From: Coprinopsis marcescibilis
Lineage: Eukaryota > Basidiomycota > Agaricomycetes > Agaricales > Psathyrellaceae
Direction of reading: 5' to 3'
NCBI GenBank assembly: GCA_004369085.1
Contig: ML210414.1
Span: forward strand, 1-32,706
DNA: 32,706 nt
The translations under genes and the position numbers were made by a program. The stretch's first letter is position 1. Each line of letters begins with the position of its first letter. The notes under the pieces are model-generated. The model had not been told where the DNA came from, did not search any database, and saw only the letters and a list, made by a program, of their open reading frames with translations. Positions 1 to 12,255 of the stretch are shown here, piece after piece.

Positions 1-1014
1 TACATAGGTCTAGGTGTTTTTTTTGACGAAAATGAATGACTGAGGAACTGTACTTTTGGGGAAGGTGTCACGCTTGCCGACCGGCGCCATGGCGGAATTT
101 GAATGATTTGATCAGACTTTGTTTAACATCTTAGGGACTCGGTCTAGGACCGTGCTGACCCTTCTTTTTAATTTGTAGGGTGGATAACTTCTGAACGAAT
201 TATGAATGTAATTTCGACTCATTCCTCGAGCTGTGTGCCGGAGCCAAGCCGATACTGGGATCAGCTGAGATTTAAAGTGTCACGGTCACACTGTGCGAAT
301 TTTGTGACACACGAACACCTGGTAAAAAACGAACATATGGTCAATGATAGTAAACCCTTGAAAGCTCGAGACTTGAGACATCAATGGGAAAAATCAGCAA
401 ATGGAAGCAAGAGAGGATAGTGGACCATGCGCTGCGGGGGTGAATCTGAGAGCAACTTCGGAGCAACTGGTGGGAGTTCGAGACATCTTGAATTCGATTG
501 AAATATTCCTATCAGCATGAGCTCGGGGAGTATATTCCTCTACTTGTGAAAAGCTAAGAGCCGGCCTTTGGTACAACGAGGTGGTGGTCGATTGAAGAGA
601 CGATTCCGACAGTACTTACAAGACCCCGGAGATACTGGGCGCGGCATTGCCAAGAACTTGACAATCAAGCGCAAATATCCCTGCACTTTCCATTTATGGC
701 TGTTACTCCGGGCTACTCGGACGACCAAGTTGCAAATCGACCAAGTCCCAGGAGAAACTCGAAATATTTGAGTGATGGGGATGCACCGCAGAGCTAAATA
801 CCTACCTTGAGATCAAGTGAAGCTCTCAAAACCACATCCTAAGTTTAGGAGGAAAAGAAAAAGATAAAATTCGTCTAGTGTAGTGTGATGTAGTACAGCG
901 CGTCTAAAATAGGTGCATGATGAAGCCGAGCGATTATCGAAAGCAGAGTCATTATTAGATGAAACGTGACAAGGAGTCAACCGGCCACATATTATGTGCG
1001 ACGTGCTGGGCCGT
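1..1014. other. Left-edge region without recognisable gene
   Basis: This stretch holds only short open frames of fewer than 90 codons on both strands. None shows a recognisable domain, and I could not link any of them by splicing into a longer protein. It lies beyond the 3' end of the MFS permease, so its right end should hold that gene's 3' untranslated region. The rest could be intergenic DNA, a decayed gene, or the untranslated end of a gene lying to the left. I see no tRNA, no terminal repeats and no transposase motifs. Confidence 0.5.
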
Positions 1015-3492
1015 TTAGATCGTGAACCTGTCAAATATGAGCCCATGTCCTTCGTGAGTGTAGTAGCAGAGGCACACACCTGAAGAGAGGACTGTCGTTT
1101 CCGATATCCTTGAAGTCCTCACGACGGCTTTCGTCAATGTTTTGTTCTATGCAGATACGTTCATTACGCTTGTTCAACTGGTTGTACTTCCACATGGCGA
1201 AGCAGCTGAGAGCAATGCTGGGTCGACGAACAACTGAGTGAGGGGCTGTGAGTGTCAGAAGGGACGGGAGAACTCACGACATGGAAAGGAAGCCCATGCA
1301 GGTACCGTGACCAGGGTGGAAGCGGGGTGGGTGGAGGTAGATGAAGGAGGAGCAGACACTAGTTGGGTAGTACGTCAGCAGTCGCCCGGAGATTATGGAT
1401 GTCAAAAGTGACTGACCCGCCCAAGTTACCGATACCAATGACAGTGGCGAGGACAACACCTTTGAAGGTGTCACCACCAGCGGCAGAACCAGCCCAGGCC
1501 AACACGACAGCGATGCATGGGTAGACACCGACAGCGGTAAGGACGGCACCAGCGTACGAAGCACCAGCAGAAGTTTGAGTGTAGAGAATGATGTATCCAA
1601 TCATTGAGACGGTGCATCCAGCGACAACGAAAGGACCACGCAGGTGAAGCTTGTCAGAGTAGACACCGACTATCAATACCAGTTAGCACAACGTTTGACT
1701 TGGGACAGCTCGTTGAACGTACCGAGAATGGTAGCGATACAGCCGGCAACAAAGGGTGGGATGGTAAGCAATTGCGCATTGGTGGAGGAGTATCCGAGCT
1801 CGCGAACAATGGTGGGAGTGAAGAGGGAGATGGAGTAAACGGGGACGAGGAGACCTGAAAAAAATACTCAGCAAACGTAAAGAAGTAGATGCAGGCAAGC
1901 AAAAGCATACCGAGGTAGATGCCAACTTGGACGTAGGTCTTGTAGTCGAGAATAGCATCCCAGACGTACTTCATCTTGAACTCCTTGTCCGAACCTTGGC
2001 TATCTTCCTTGAGCATGGCGATAATGATGGCTCGTTCTTCTGGGTTCAAGAAGGTGGCAGTCTCAGGGTACTAATGGAAAGGTTACTAGCTGAGCTACTG
2101 GATGACCGAGCGCGGATACATACGTCGTGCATGCAGAAGAAGGCGGCGGCGGCGACGAGAACGGTAACTGTTGCCCTCAATTAACTCCTGATGTTGGGTG
2201 AATCTAGGGAATTATATTTACCAATGCCCTCCAAGCAGAACTAGAATTCAACAGTCAGCACATCGAAATCAGAGAGGAAAAATTAGGGCCTACAATCCAT
2301 TGCCATCCGTGGAGTCCACCGATTCCGTCCATATGGGCGATACCGTAACTATGAAGCATTGTCAGGCAAAACGTGAATCAACGCTATTTCAGACTCACGC
2401 AAGGAGACCGCCAAAAGCGCCTACACAGGTCCGGATCAGAACAGGAACGACGGGTGCGTCAGAGAGGAGACATACCAGCAACAGTTGCAGCGGAGAAGAA
2501 GATGGCAATTCGCCTAGCGACATCTTGGCGACGGTACCACAAAGACAGGTAGAAGGCAATCTGTTGTCGTGAAAGAATGATATCAGATACCGAGGAGTAG
2601 GGTGTAATAAGTAGGACTTACACCGGGGAACAAACCAGCTTCCGTTAAACCGAGGAAAACACGGGCACTAAAATAGACGCGGATTGTTAGTTGGGATATT
2701 TTTAGATCTGGACTGTGGACTTTACATGATAAGACCCTCATAGGTGTTGCAGAGACACATCAAAGTCATGACGAGACCTAGGGAGACGTTGAGACCAGTG
2801 CCAGCTCCAATGAAGCAAAGAATTACCCCAAGCGATCATGATAGAAGGAACTGTGGACGAAAATTAGACAAATCAAGGAGTGCGACCGACAGAAGTACGT
2901 ACTCCAGATAGAAGGGCGGACCAACTTGAGAGCGACATTCCTAAAACAAATCGAAGTTAAGGACATGTGGTCTAAAGGGCTTCGTAGAACACATACGATG
3001 GGAGCTCAGCCAAGGCGTAGGGAACCTATTCCCGATGAAGAAAGGTGAGGGTGAGTGGGGCAAGATAGCACGAGGATACTAACGAAGAAAACAGCGGCGA
3101 CCTTGAGGATAAAATTAGCGATACTAGCTAGCTTGAGTAAGGCAAGTTGAACATACCACGTTGTATTTCAAACCAGTCAACATGACATCCTCAGCCATTC
3201 CAGCAATACGGGCGTTTCCAATGTTGGCACGATCCCTGCAAACGCGCTTAGCACACTTGAACAGATGTCAAAACAGACGCTTGACTTACAAGAACGACAG
3301 CAAATAGAGCAAAGAGATGAAGGGAAGAAGATGCCAATCCATCTTCCTTAACACCCGCTGCCTGTCCTCCTCGGTAACATGCTCGAGGCCAAACCCGACT
3401 GCAGAGCCAGAACTAGGAGTCCCAACATGGTCGACCGAAGATGACGCTTTAGACTGCTTCTCTTTCTCTGACCAACTTCCGGGTTTAGACAT
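1015..3492 (-). CDS. MFS permease, Dal5/Tna1-like anion:cation symporter family
   Basis: This is a major facilitator superfamily plasma-membrane transporter of roughly 500 aa, assembled from about 19 exons. Relatives carry allantoate, nicotinate, pantothenate or similar small organic anions with protons. The substrate cannot be told from sequence. The start is the ATG at 3492 (MSKPGSWSEK); an acidic, Ser-rich cytosolic tail precedes the first membrane segment (LLPFISLLYLLSFL). Family landmarks in order are LDRANIGNARIAG, PYALAELPSNVALK, RPSIWIPSIMIAWG, ARVFLGLTEAGLFPG, YLSLWYRRQDVARR, FFSAATVAGAFGG and a late NLGGVCSSFIY. The protein ends SPLFRFTI, like the FRYTL-type end of the family. An apparent frameshift near 2826 is a 49-nt intron (2778-2826), after which the frame reads IAWG-LVMTLMCL. 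The other introns also have GT...AG ends. Family is certain, substrate is not. Confidence 0.9.
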
Positions 3493-4204
3493 CTTCAAGA
3501 GAGGATTAGCAGACAAGTGAGGAGGCGAGAACCCTGAGGAGGATGGGGAGCAAGTAGAGAAAACGCAGCTGCTTTTATAAGGTTCAGGTTGTTAGACGAG
3601 AAAATGATGATCCATTCTGGCCTTGCGTGTGTGAGCATCTTGCGATTGGAGAAAAGAAGTAAGTTGAAAGGCCGTATCAATGCAGGTCGGGCTGCTTCGA
3701 ACACACCGAAGCTGCCTGCCGGTGCCCCCACATGCATTGTGGTGTGGATATTTTCGGAAAACATAGACAAGTCCTCGAGAGGGCTTCGGGCAACATGCTG
3801 CTGGACACCGGGATGCAGGGTATACGCAAGCGGAAGAGCAGAGAGCTATAACCTTTGTAATAATGCCCTCAACCGTGCCCGAGCGAACCAGTCGATCGAC
3901 CTCACGGCAATCACGGCGAGCTTCCTCTCTATTCGACAGCCTGCGAACCGCCAGCCCTTTCGAAATCATACACTTCTAGCACTCGCCGTGGATGTCCCTG
4001 GACAGGAACACATTATCCTTTCAGAGACCAGAAACCGTATCAGCATTCTGGGGCGTGGCTGCTAGCAGTCGAATGCTCGTGCAATGATTGATTGATTAAT
4101 GTACATTATGCAAAGTCCTAGAAATGAAGGGTGTTACGTGTCGATCCAAAAAGCAGGGTAATAACTGTGACTTGTCAATTGAGGGTGTTTTCCACCACGA
4201 ACGT
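3493..4204. other. Intergenic: MFS promoter and TOP3 3' flank
   Basis: The permease start codon lies on the left and the topoisomerase III stop on the right, both on the minus strand. The stretch must hold the permease promoter, including its TATA box, and the topoisomerase 3' end. Overlapping open frames on both strands (about 3590-4065) have no recognisable domain and look accidental. An AT-rich run with ATTGATTGATTA near 4085-4100 may belong to the 3' flank. Confidence 0.5.
3573..3579 (-). promoter_or_regulatory. TATA box of the MFS permease gene
   Basis: The minus strand reads TATAAAA here, about 80 bp upstream of the permease ATG at 3492. That leaves a short 5' leader, as expected for a TATA-driven fungal gene. 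The motif and spacing are seen directly; function is inferred. Confidence 0.55.
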
Positions 4205-7200
4205 TCATTTATAGTCGGCCGCCGCGAAGGCCGACTTTTTCGCTCCCCTCCCGCGCTTACTCGTGCCTCGGGTGCTTGATCCTCTTCCTCGTTTGGACGC
4301 TCCTCTTGTCGATCCACGACTACTTGACCCACGCGACGCCCCCGGACAAGCTATACAACATCCCAACATTGGGTTTAGACTTTCATTCAACAAACAACCA
4401 ATAACCACCGACCATTGGCGAAATGTCCTTGCTTGCCACATTTGAAGCATTCATTGCCACCTTTGTCGACGCTTTCCGTCCTCGATTGACCCGCAGTTCT
4501 CGGACAGTCTAGCAGAGATGCATATCAGTAATAGCCATTATACGAGCACAAAAAAAGAAATACTTGGTGCCAAATGTCCAGGTTCCTTGCATTTGTAACA
4601 TTGTACACTTCCACCTCCCGAGCCCTCGAAGCTGGTACGCGGCCGCTTGTTACTCGTCCCCCCGTTGTCGGGATTCGGACAAGCTGCGAAGTTACAACAA
4701 GTCCGGGTCAATGGACGGTTCCGAATAAAAGAACGATTACTAAGCTGCACATACCACTTGCCCAATGTCCAGTTTGCCCGCACTAGACATGTTAACGTGG
4801 TAGAGAAGCGAAGAAGTAAGTCATTTGGCCCAAGAGAAAAAGGGACAGATAAGACGCAATTCTTACCTTGAAGCATCCTTCACCCGATGATCCAGAGTTG
4901 CCCACTGCATTCGAGTTGAAGCTCGCTGGCCTGCTAGTGCTGCCTATTCCTGGGCCAGAGTTTCCAGTATTCGTCCGGGGAGCTTCATCTGCCCATTCAA
5001 AGAAATCGCACTTCGAATCGTCACCTTTCGCACACTTCCAGAATACTCGTCCCTTATTAGTCGTTTCTCTGGTGACAGTTAGGGTCGTGGCATCCTCCTT
5101 GCACCGACACTGTCTGGGTGGCTCTCCGTTACCTTCCGAAGGGTATGGTCGCTTTGGGGCCATAGAGCCAGTCGAAGCGACCAGTTGCACGTCATCATCG
5201 ATCCATTCGAAAAAGTTGCAGCGCTTTCCACTATTCTTTCCACAGATCCAATGGGGTCTCCCTTTTGACACACCGCTGCTACTAGCACTGCGGGCCGCAG
5301 GCACATTGCAACCACACTGAGTAGCGCCACTTGCAATCGAGCTCGTGCCCCTCCTGTTGACTGTAGGGATGGGGGCCGACGGAGTTGCAGTCGCTGCGAT
5401 TCGAGACGGAGGTTTTGGTTGGACCGGTGGCTGGGGTGGATCTAAAATGCAATTGGTCACAAAAACGAATGAAGGTAGATTTCAGCATACCTTCATCTCG
5501 AGGGGCAGAGCGAGAATTTCCGCCGGTTGGTCTTCCTCCCGCTGCACCGCCACCACCTGGACCACCTCCACCTCCACCTCCAGGGCCACCTCCATGTCCA
5601 CCTCCATGTCCACCTGGTCCATTTGGTCCACCTCCACCACCAGCTCCGCCTCCTCTTGCTCCTCCACCCCTGTCATCATCACCAGGCGGGTCTTCATCAG
5701 GAGGTGGTGCCCCTCCATTCAGCAAGTACCTACGCACACTCTACTTTCCAATCAGCAACCACATCATGCCAAACAAATAACTATTGACCCACCTCCGACA
5801 CCTTCCTAAACTCCCTCCTAGTCACCTCAAACATTTCCCTATACTGCTGAATACTCGTGTCCAACATTTCCTGCTTGCTTGTCACGCCTTCGCATATTTG
5901 TACCATCCTTCTTTCTGTCTATAGGGAGGTGAGAAATGGGTGCGGGGGGCAGAGTGTGGACAGTAACGTACCTCGCGACGAAGGATAGGCTTGCTGACGT
6001 TCTTCAGCAGACGGATGTTGTTATAGCCCTCGATCAAGCCAATACCAAGAGTTGAAGGAACAAGGTACGTTACACCTCCCGCCTCGTTGCGCTGCAAAAC
6101 ATACTCTCGCTTAACGATAGTGTCAATGTGCTGCGCGATTGTCGCGTCAGTGCCTTTATGAAACACGACGAGTCAGCTTTCGAGGGCAAAGCCAGACACT
6201 GGCAGACGCACCAATGCCATTTTTATCCATCAAAGAGACCAAATCCGCTTCAGTCAAGTACTTGGGCGAGCTCGTTTGACCTTCCCTAAGCTCACACAGG
6301 GATGGCACGAAGACCTCTCCCTGTTCAAACACCGGCAAGAATTGGTCACCCCACTTATCGTACGGGAACACTTCCAAGTAATTCCTCTCCAGCACGATGA
6401 GACCTGAACGGACGAGGCAACAGGGTTAACGCCGCCAAAGACCCGCAAAGGATGATTCAAGTTAGGATCACATACCAGTGGCGGTAAACTCCTCGCCCCC
6501 ACAGACGATCTCGACCGTCGTCTGGTTGCCTTTGGCATCCTCGGAACAAGAGGCCAAGAACCTGCGGGTGATATACTCGTACACCTTCTTTTCGTCGGGG
6601 TTGCTAAGGCTCGCGGCATGCGCGGTAGGGTGGATCGGTGGATGGGCTTTATCGTTGTTCTTGCCTTTACGCGGAGTTTTGAATGCGCCGTCTTGTAGCC
6701 TACGTTAATGATCATAAATCAAAGATAACCCTATTGAAGGTGGAAGGGAGAACGCACCGTCTAGCGAAATCACCCCAAGAAGTATCCGCGGTTTGTTTAT
6801 TGATTAGGGACATAAAATCGAATTGGGGGTCGTATTGGTCGGTTTCGGTACGAGGGTAAGAGACGAAGCCTTGGTTGTAAAGTTTCTCAGCGGTCTGGAC
6901 GGGGTATAAATACGCTACTTTCTGGAGATAGGACAAGTGGAGTCGTACATCGAGAATCTTTTTCGGAGCCATTCTCAGAAGTCTTGACCCAGACTTTTGC
7001 AGCTCAACCGTGGTCAATGGAAGAGGTTTCCTGAGTCAGTTTGAATAAAAGTCTAGGATAGGGACAAGAGGATACGTACCACTTCTTCGTTTCTTTGCTT
7101 ATGACCTTGACGACCCTGGCCCTCATGTCTGCCTGTACGTTTTGGAAAAGGCTGCTTGCGACATCTTGGTCGAACTGGTGGGTGCGCTTCCAGAGGAACT

Positions 7201-8104
7201 TGACTCGATGAACCTGGCCTGGTTCGGGTCTATTGAGCTCCAAGTGAATAAGCCAAAAGGTTTCTGGTTGAAAGTCTTTGACCCGGAGGAAGCGTTGCAC
7301 CACAAAGCCTAGTGTCGGAAACTGACAAGGGCCTAGGAAGCGTCAGCGCGAAACACGCATATCAAAGAGTCACGCCCACCATAGGATACCACTTCCTTCA
7401 CTTGTTCGAATTGAGGTTGTAATGTTAGTGTCTGGAGTCTTGTAAACGCGGCACCTATCCTTAGGTCCAGCATAATTCGAGCATCCACTGCCTCTGCCTG
7501 GCGTCGGTCCAATTCCACCGGATTCTGAGCTGCCTGGTGAATTTGTCTATTTGCCGTCAGACTCATATTGTCAAACGAGGAAGCAAGGGACGCACTGAGC
7601 TATGATAGCACTGAACCTGGCCCTCTTCACCCTGATATTCGGCCTCACTCGTCTACAAACATTGACAATCTCCATCCCAATATGTTCCCCTTCTCTATCA
7701 CAATCCGTCCATATCATGAGCATCTCCGATGATCTCGCTAGGTTCATAAGATTTTGTTCGATAGGTTTCTTGTCTTTGGCAATCTTGGTCTCGATTTCTG
7801 CATCAAACAGCTCAGACGGGTCGCATGATTGCCATCCCCTATGTCGGTCGGTAAAGTCGTGATTCGTTAGGTGACCGACTACTGCGGTCACTACAAACTG
7901 CGACCTAGTCTGTGGATAGTCGAACTCGTAGTTCTTGATATAGTTGGAGTTGGTGTTGTGCTAGACAAGATGCGTATCGTCAACCACGCTCTGGTCAAGT
8001 CAGATAACTCTTTTGCGACTCACGGTAGTAAATCTTCCTCCGGATAGGATTTGTGTGATAGATTTTGATATTGAAGGCTTTTCAGCAACACATAACACTT
8101 TCAT
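4205..8104 (-). CDS. TOP3: DNA topoisomerase III with two GRF and three CCHC zinc fingers
   Basis: This is a nuclear type IA topoisomerase of about 1,000 aa in about 16 exons. It passes single strands and, with a RecQ helicase and Rmi1, dissolves double Holliday junctions. The start is MKVLCVAEKPSIS, which carries the TOPRIM glutamate. TOPRIM continues with WTDCDREGEHIG (the DxDxE metal site). The catalytic tyrosine lies in GFVSYPRTETDQY. The core ends near FRKVSE. A Gly-rich linker follows (about 5531-5690), then two GRF zinc fingers (CGCN...CGKNSGKRCNFFEW and CRCK...CAKGDDSKCDFFEW). Next are three CCHC knuckles (CFKCGQTGHWASAC, CYKCKEPGHLAPNC, CFKCGKQGHFANAC), of which all three are completed across introns. 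The tail is rich in RG and RGSS. Budding yeast Top3 lacks such a tail; animal TOP3A has GRF fingers. It is transcribed divergently from UTP25. Confidence 0.95.
5531..5690 (-). repeat. Gly-rich low-complexity tract inside TOP3
   Basis: A coding tract of GGN-type codons on the minus strand encodes a linker of Gly, with some Pro, His, Asn, Arg and Asp, between the catalytic core and the GRF fingers. It contains short imperfect tandem units such as GGACATGGAGGT, repeated twice in a row. The plus strand reads as proline-rich open frames, but these are shadows. Confidence 0.85.
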
Positions 8105-8379
8105 AGGCCCAAAGATGAACAGAAAGTCGCGCTAATTTGTACTTCGTCGCCGCCGTCGTGGTGGTTGATGCTGAAAGTGGTGCCCGCCGGCCCTAACAAA
8201 CTCGGAACCGCGAACCGACGCGTCGGGAATATGGTCCACGTGTGTTAAACGTGATCGTACGAACATCAGAAACATAATTAATTTCAAAAAATAATAATTG
8301 CCAATTATTGTGATTGGATAACTGGTTTTTCTTCCTCCACCGACTCTAACGGCGTAAACGCGACTCAACATCTCGAAAG
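8105..8379. promoter_or_regulatory. Divergent TOP3 / UTP25 promoter with MluI box and CACGTG
   Basis: The 275 bp separate two divergent start codons and must hold both promoters. Two strong sites are visible. A perfect 12-bp palindrome, CCGACGCGTCGG, lies at 8215-8226; its centre ACGCGT is the MluI cell-cycle box bound by MBF (Mbp1/Swi6) in fungi, which drives G1/S genes for DNA replication and repair. A CACGTG E-box lies at 8237-8242. The sequences are seen; the assignment of factors is inferred from other fungi. Confidence 0.6.
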
Positions 8380-10840
8380 ATGGCTATTGACGATGGGACC
8401 TCGGTCACAACCAAACTTTTGACGCTGTTAAACGTCTCCGCAACGAAGATTGGCAAGCGGAAGCGGCCGATTGAAGAATTTGTGCCGGCAGGCAAGCTCA
8501 ACAAGCGGAAATCAATATCGTTCTCGGAAACTGTCTCGATAAAAACTTTAGAGCCAGATCATCAAGACCAAGAAGAGGAGGAGAAGGAGGATGAAACTGC
8601 TGCTGTTGAGACCCCAGAGCGAGAGGAAGAGGAGGCCACAATTCAAAGTACGTCGTTCTGTGAACATTTGTATATTGTGTGTTGACGGTTGGAGTAGATA
8701 CTGAAGACCATTATGAGAATCACTTTGGCCCATCTTCAGCCGTGGTTTCAGAGCAGGGACGATTGGCAGTCGATCAGAACTCTTGGACAACGTTCAAAGA
8801 AACCGTTGGTAAACTAGGACCAGCGGTTGTCGCCGTTCCCAATATTCCACAAGCCACCACTTCAAAAGTACTTGCAGACATCGATGTACGTTTCTTGACC
8901 TATGTAACGTAATAAATACCGACCATCTACCTAGGTTCTGCCAAAAGTCAACGCTCCGTTAAAGAAACGGCAATCCCGAATGAATCGCAGTATGTCTATT
9001 CTGACTTGTACCATCAGGCTTACTCACAAGCTCACTGAAGACCAGGTCGAGCTTCAGAATGACGTCTTGTCTGCACTATGCTCTCGTAAAGACCTCTACT
9101 TATCCTCTGCACCAGTTGAATCTCGACAAGCAACCCGCCAAGCCATCGCCCTTCACGCGCTAAACCACATCTCCAAGTACAGTTAACTTGCTTTGTTACT
9201 TCTTCTCATACTGACAGCTCGATTTAGAAAACGCCGCCGCGTACTCAAAAACAACGAACGCATTGCCCACAGCACCAAAAGCAAACCCGACGCACCACCT
9301 CCCGAAGACGTCCAAGACCAAGGCTTCACCCGGCCCTCCATCCTCATCCTCCTCCCCTTCCGCAACTCCGCCCTCGACTGGTTCCACGCCATCACATCCC
9401 ACACCCCCTCCCCAGAGTTCCAAATCGAAAATAACAGCAGGTTCTTGGCAGAGTATGACCTTCCCGCGGGCGTAGTGGATAGGCTGGCCTCAGCCGACCC
9501 TGGGACTTACCCGTTCGACCACGTCGAAACGTTCAAGGGCAACGTGGATGATAACTTTAGGATGGGGATCAAGATGACCAGGAAGACTGTGAAGCCATTC
9601 ACCGAGTTTTATGGTTGTGATTTGATCATTGCGAGTCCCCTGGGCCTGAGGCGATCGATTGAGAAGGAAAAGTGCGTCAAACTTGCATGCTGGCTCATCC
9701 GGCTTCGCTTGCTGATGCGCTTTGCGTTAGGAATGCAGATTATCTGAGTTCGATTGAGATTATGGTTGTTGACCAGATGGACGCACTCACCATGCAGAAT
9801 TGGGAGCACGTAAAGTTCGTGCTCTCTCACCTCAACAAACTGCCCAAGGAATCCCATGATACCGATTTCTCGCGGATCAAGCCTTGGTATTTGGATGGAC
9901 TGTACGTATGCCTCCGCTTTCTTTGCCAATTGGTCTGACAAGGCTGTAGAGCGCCCTATCTACGACAAACCGTCCTCCTCTCTGCATTCGAAACCCCCGA
10001 AACTCGAGCCTTGTACAACAACGAGTTGAAGAACGTCGCTGGAAAGGTCCGGACTGAGAAGCGCTGGCAGCCTGTGCAGATTCCTGCTGGAATTGATCCA
10101 GTATGTTCTATGTCTCACGCATTGTACTGAACCTCGCTAACGGATCGCCGCAGAATTTCGTCCACTTTGATTGCACCAGCCCTCAGGACGAAGCGGATAG
10201 GCGGTTCAACTACTTCACGAGTCAGGTACGGCATCAGACCACATGTCTTTGCGATCCCAACTGACCAAACTCGTTAGGTCCTACCCACAGTGATGAAATC
10301 GGCAGTACAGAGTACCAATACTGTCATATTCGTGCCCTCGTCCTTCGACTTTATCCAGGTTCACAACCATTTCAGAAAGAGTCCAGGTGTTACTTTCACT
10401 GTTCTCTCCGAGTACGTTTCCTGCCTTCTTTTTACAGCTGTAGGAAAAGCTGACGAGCTCGTTGCAGATACTCTTCAAACGCAGACATCTCCCGCGCCCG
10501 CCTCTCATTCTTCAAAGGCGAAAAGAACTTTTTGCTCATCAGCGAAAGGTTCCATTTCTACAAACGGTTCGTTACACCTCTACCCAACACGTATATTCAC
10601 TAAAACTCTCTCTCCTTGTACCTTTGCAGTTACAAGATCCGAGGCATTCGCAACCTTATCTTTTACGGACTGCCCGACCATCCGCAATACTTTTCGGAAT
10701 TTCTAAGTTACCCTTTCTTGGATGATGGCGTGGAGCCGTCTGATGTGACTTGTAGGGCGATGTTCTCGAAGTATGATTGGTTTAGGTTGGAGAGGGTTGC
10801 TGGGACTGAAGCGGCGTTGGAGTTGGTTAAGAGTCAGTGA
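8380..10840 (+). CDS. UTP25: U3 snoRNA-associated protein Utp25 (DEF family)
   Basis: Utp25 is a nucleolar protein of the small-subunit processome needed for early 18S pre-rRNA cleavages; in animals it is the digestive-organ expansion factor. I join ten exons into 659 aa, near the 721 aa of yeast Utp25, with all phases consistent. The N-terminus is basic, then strongly acidic (EEEEKEDE). Landmarks are [112 protein letters not shown] and a final [19 protein letters not shown]. It resembles a DEAD-box helicase whose Walker motifs have decayed: the DEAD box is replaced by VVDQ. This is normal for the family and implies a structural role. The exon at 8935-9176 is read straight through an apparent 29-nt intron that would break the frame. 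Confidence 0.93.
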
Positions 10841-11045
10841 ACAATGTATACGCATAGTCTTTAATAGGGGCTAGAGATACTACATCCTGACATAAGCTTT
10901 GTAACCTGTCATTGGAACTCTTGAGTTTATGTCCTCGCATTTTTTATTCTGGACAATCGTTTGATGGCGAGGCGGGGCGTTTTGATTCCGAACCACCACC
11001 TTCATCCGCAATCACCAATATTTTCTTAGCCAAAAGCAAGCATCT

Positions 11046-12255
11046 ATGTCAAACCCACTCTTGAAATCAGTATGTCGGGCAATGGAGCGAATTGCACCCC
11101 TGCGCCTTGCAGAAAAATGGGATAATGTCAGACAAGTTCCCTGCACCGCGTACATTGCCGACTGACATGACGAATCTCGGCAGGTTGGGTTGCTCCTCGG
11201 TGCGCCAATACTTGACACTCTCAACCCAATCAGCTCTGATTAAAGCAATATGGTAACAGAATCACCGGTTCCACGTCTTGGGAGGAACCGTGTCTTGTTG
11301 ACCATCGAGTGCGTTGAGCTGTTCTTTGTCCTTGATAAAACTAACTATTTCTCATCGAGTCTTTAGTCTCACAACGTCAGTTCTCTCAGAAGCGCTTGCA
11401 AAAGAAACGGGGGTAATCGTCGCATACCACCCCACCATCTTCAAAGGCCTACAATCTCTCACTTTGTCCAACCCGCTCCAAAACTCGCTCTTACGCTGCG
11501 CGGCTGAGGGAATCTCTGTTTACAGCCCACATACGGCTTTGGACTCGGTCTGGGGAGGAATAAACGACTGGTTGGCGCAGGGATTGCTGCTGAAACCGGA
11601 GGATGGCACCGTCGCTGCATTGTTGGGTTTAAAGATGAATAGCGCAACGGGCGAGTCGGAGGGCGCAGAAGGGAGGTTGGTTACGTTGAATGAACCTGTG
11701 GATATTAAGGAGCTGGAGAGGAGGATTAAAGCACATTTGAAGCTCAAGCATCGTATGTTCTTACTCCGTCTTTGTTTTGGGAACGGGGCTGATCTTTGGG
11801 TACTTAGTGCAGGTTGGGTACCCAAGCAGTGACGAGCAGACCACTGGCTCTTTGGTTCAGAAGATTGCGATCTGCGCTGGGTCGGGTGGGTCCATGTTGC
11901 TTGGGACTGCGGCTGATGTGTATTTTACTGGTGAGATGTCTCATGTAAGTCTTCAAAGATATGTGTAAATCCAGATTGGAGGCTGAGCTGACGGCTTGTT
12001 GCAGCATGAAGTATTGGGTGCTGTGGCTGCAGGAAAGCATGTTGTCCTCTGTAAGCCTCTTTCGCGCATCTTCTTCCGCCACACTGATTCGGTGTACTAC
12101 ACCTAGGCGGACATACAAATACTGAACGAGGATACTTGCCTGTGCTTGCTGCAAAGCTAAGGAACGAGCTGGAGAAGGATTCGGAAGTTGGTTTAGCTGG
12201 AAAAGTGGATATTGAAGTCAGCCGGAAGGATGAACACCCACTTCAAATTGTGTAG
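11046..12255 (+). CDS. NIF3-like dinuclear metal centre protein
   Basis: This is a member of the NIF3 / GTP cyclohydrolase 1 type 2-like family, a widespread metal-binding fold of uncertain biochemical role. Seven exons give 288 aa, with phases checked. The start MSNPLLKSVCRAMERIAP and the following LAEKWDN-VGLLLE form the family N-terminus. The VGLLL part sits on a 16-nt micro-exon at 11184-11199. Metal-site motifs are VIVAYHPTIF (HxP), SVYSPHTALDSV (HTALD), a G-rich CAGSGGSML, and near the C-terminus AGKHVVLCGHTNTERGYL. The family glycine-rich motif DVYFTGEMSHHEVL is complete across an intron. It lies between UTP25 and lysyl-tRNA synthetase, all on the plus strand, with about 200 bp on each side. 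Confidence 0.92.

Noticed and set aside
2778..2826. Apparent +1 frameshift in the MFS permease, as if a G were inserted in a GGGG run
   Set aside because: A 49-nt GT...AG intron removes the problem and restores the expected IAWG-LVMTLM sequence.
3589..4065. Open frames on both strands between the MFS gene and TOP3
   Set aside because: Cys/Arg/Ser-rich composition with no domain, overlapping each other, and lying where promoter sequence is expected.
5345..5809. Proline-rich and His/Leu-rich open frames on the plus strand
   Set aside because: They are shadows of the Gly-rich linker of TOP3, whose flanking domains are clear on the minus strand.
9000..9032. A short GTATGT...CAG intron in UTP25
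   Set aside because: Its removal breaks the frame and it would be only about 29 nt; reading through fits.
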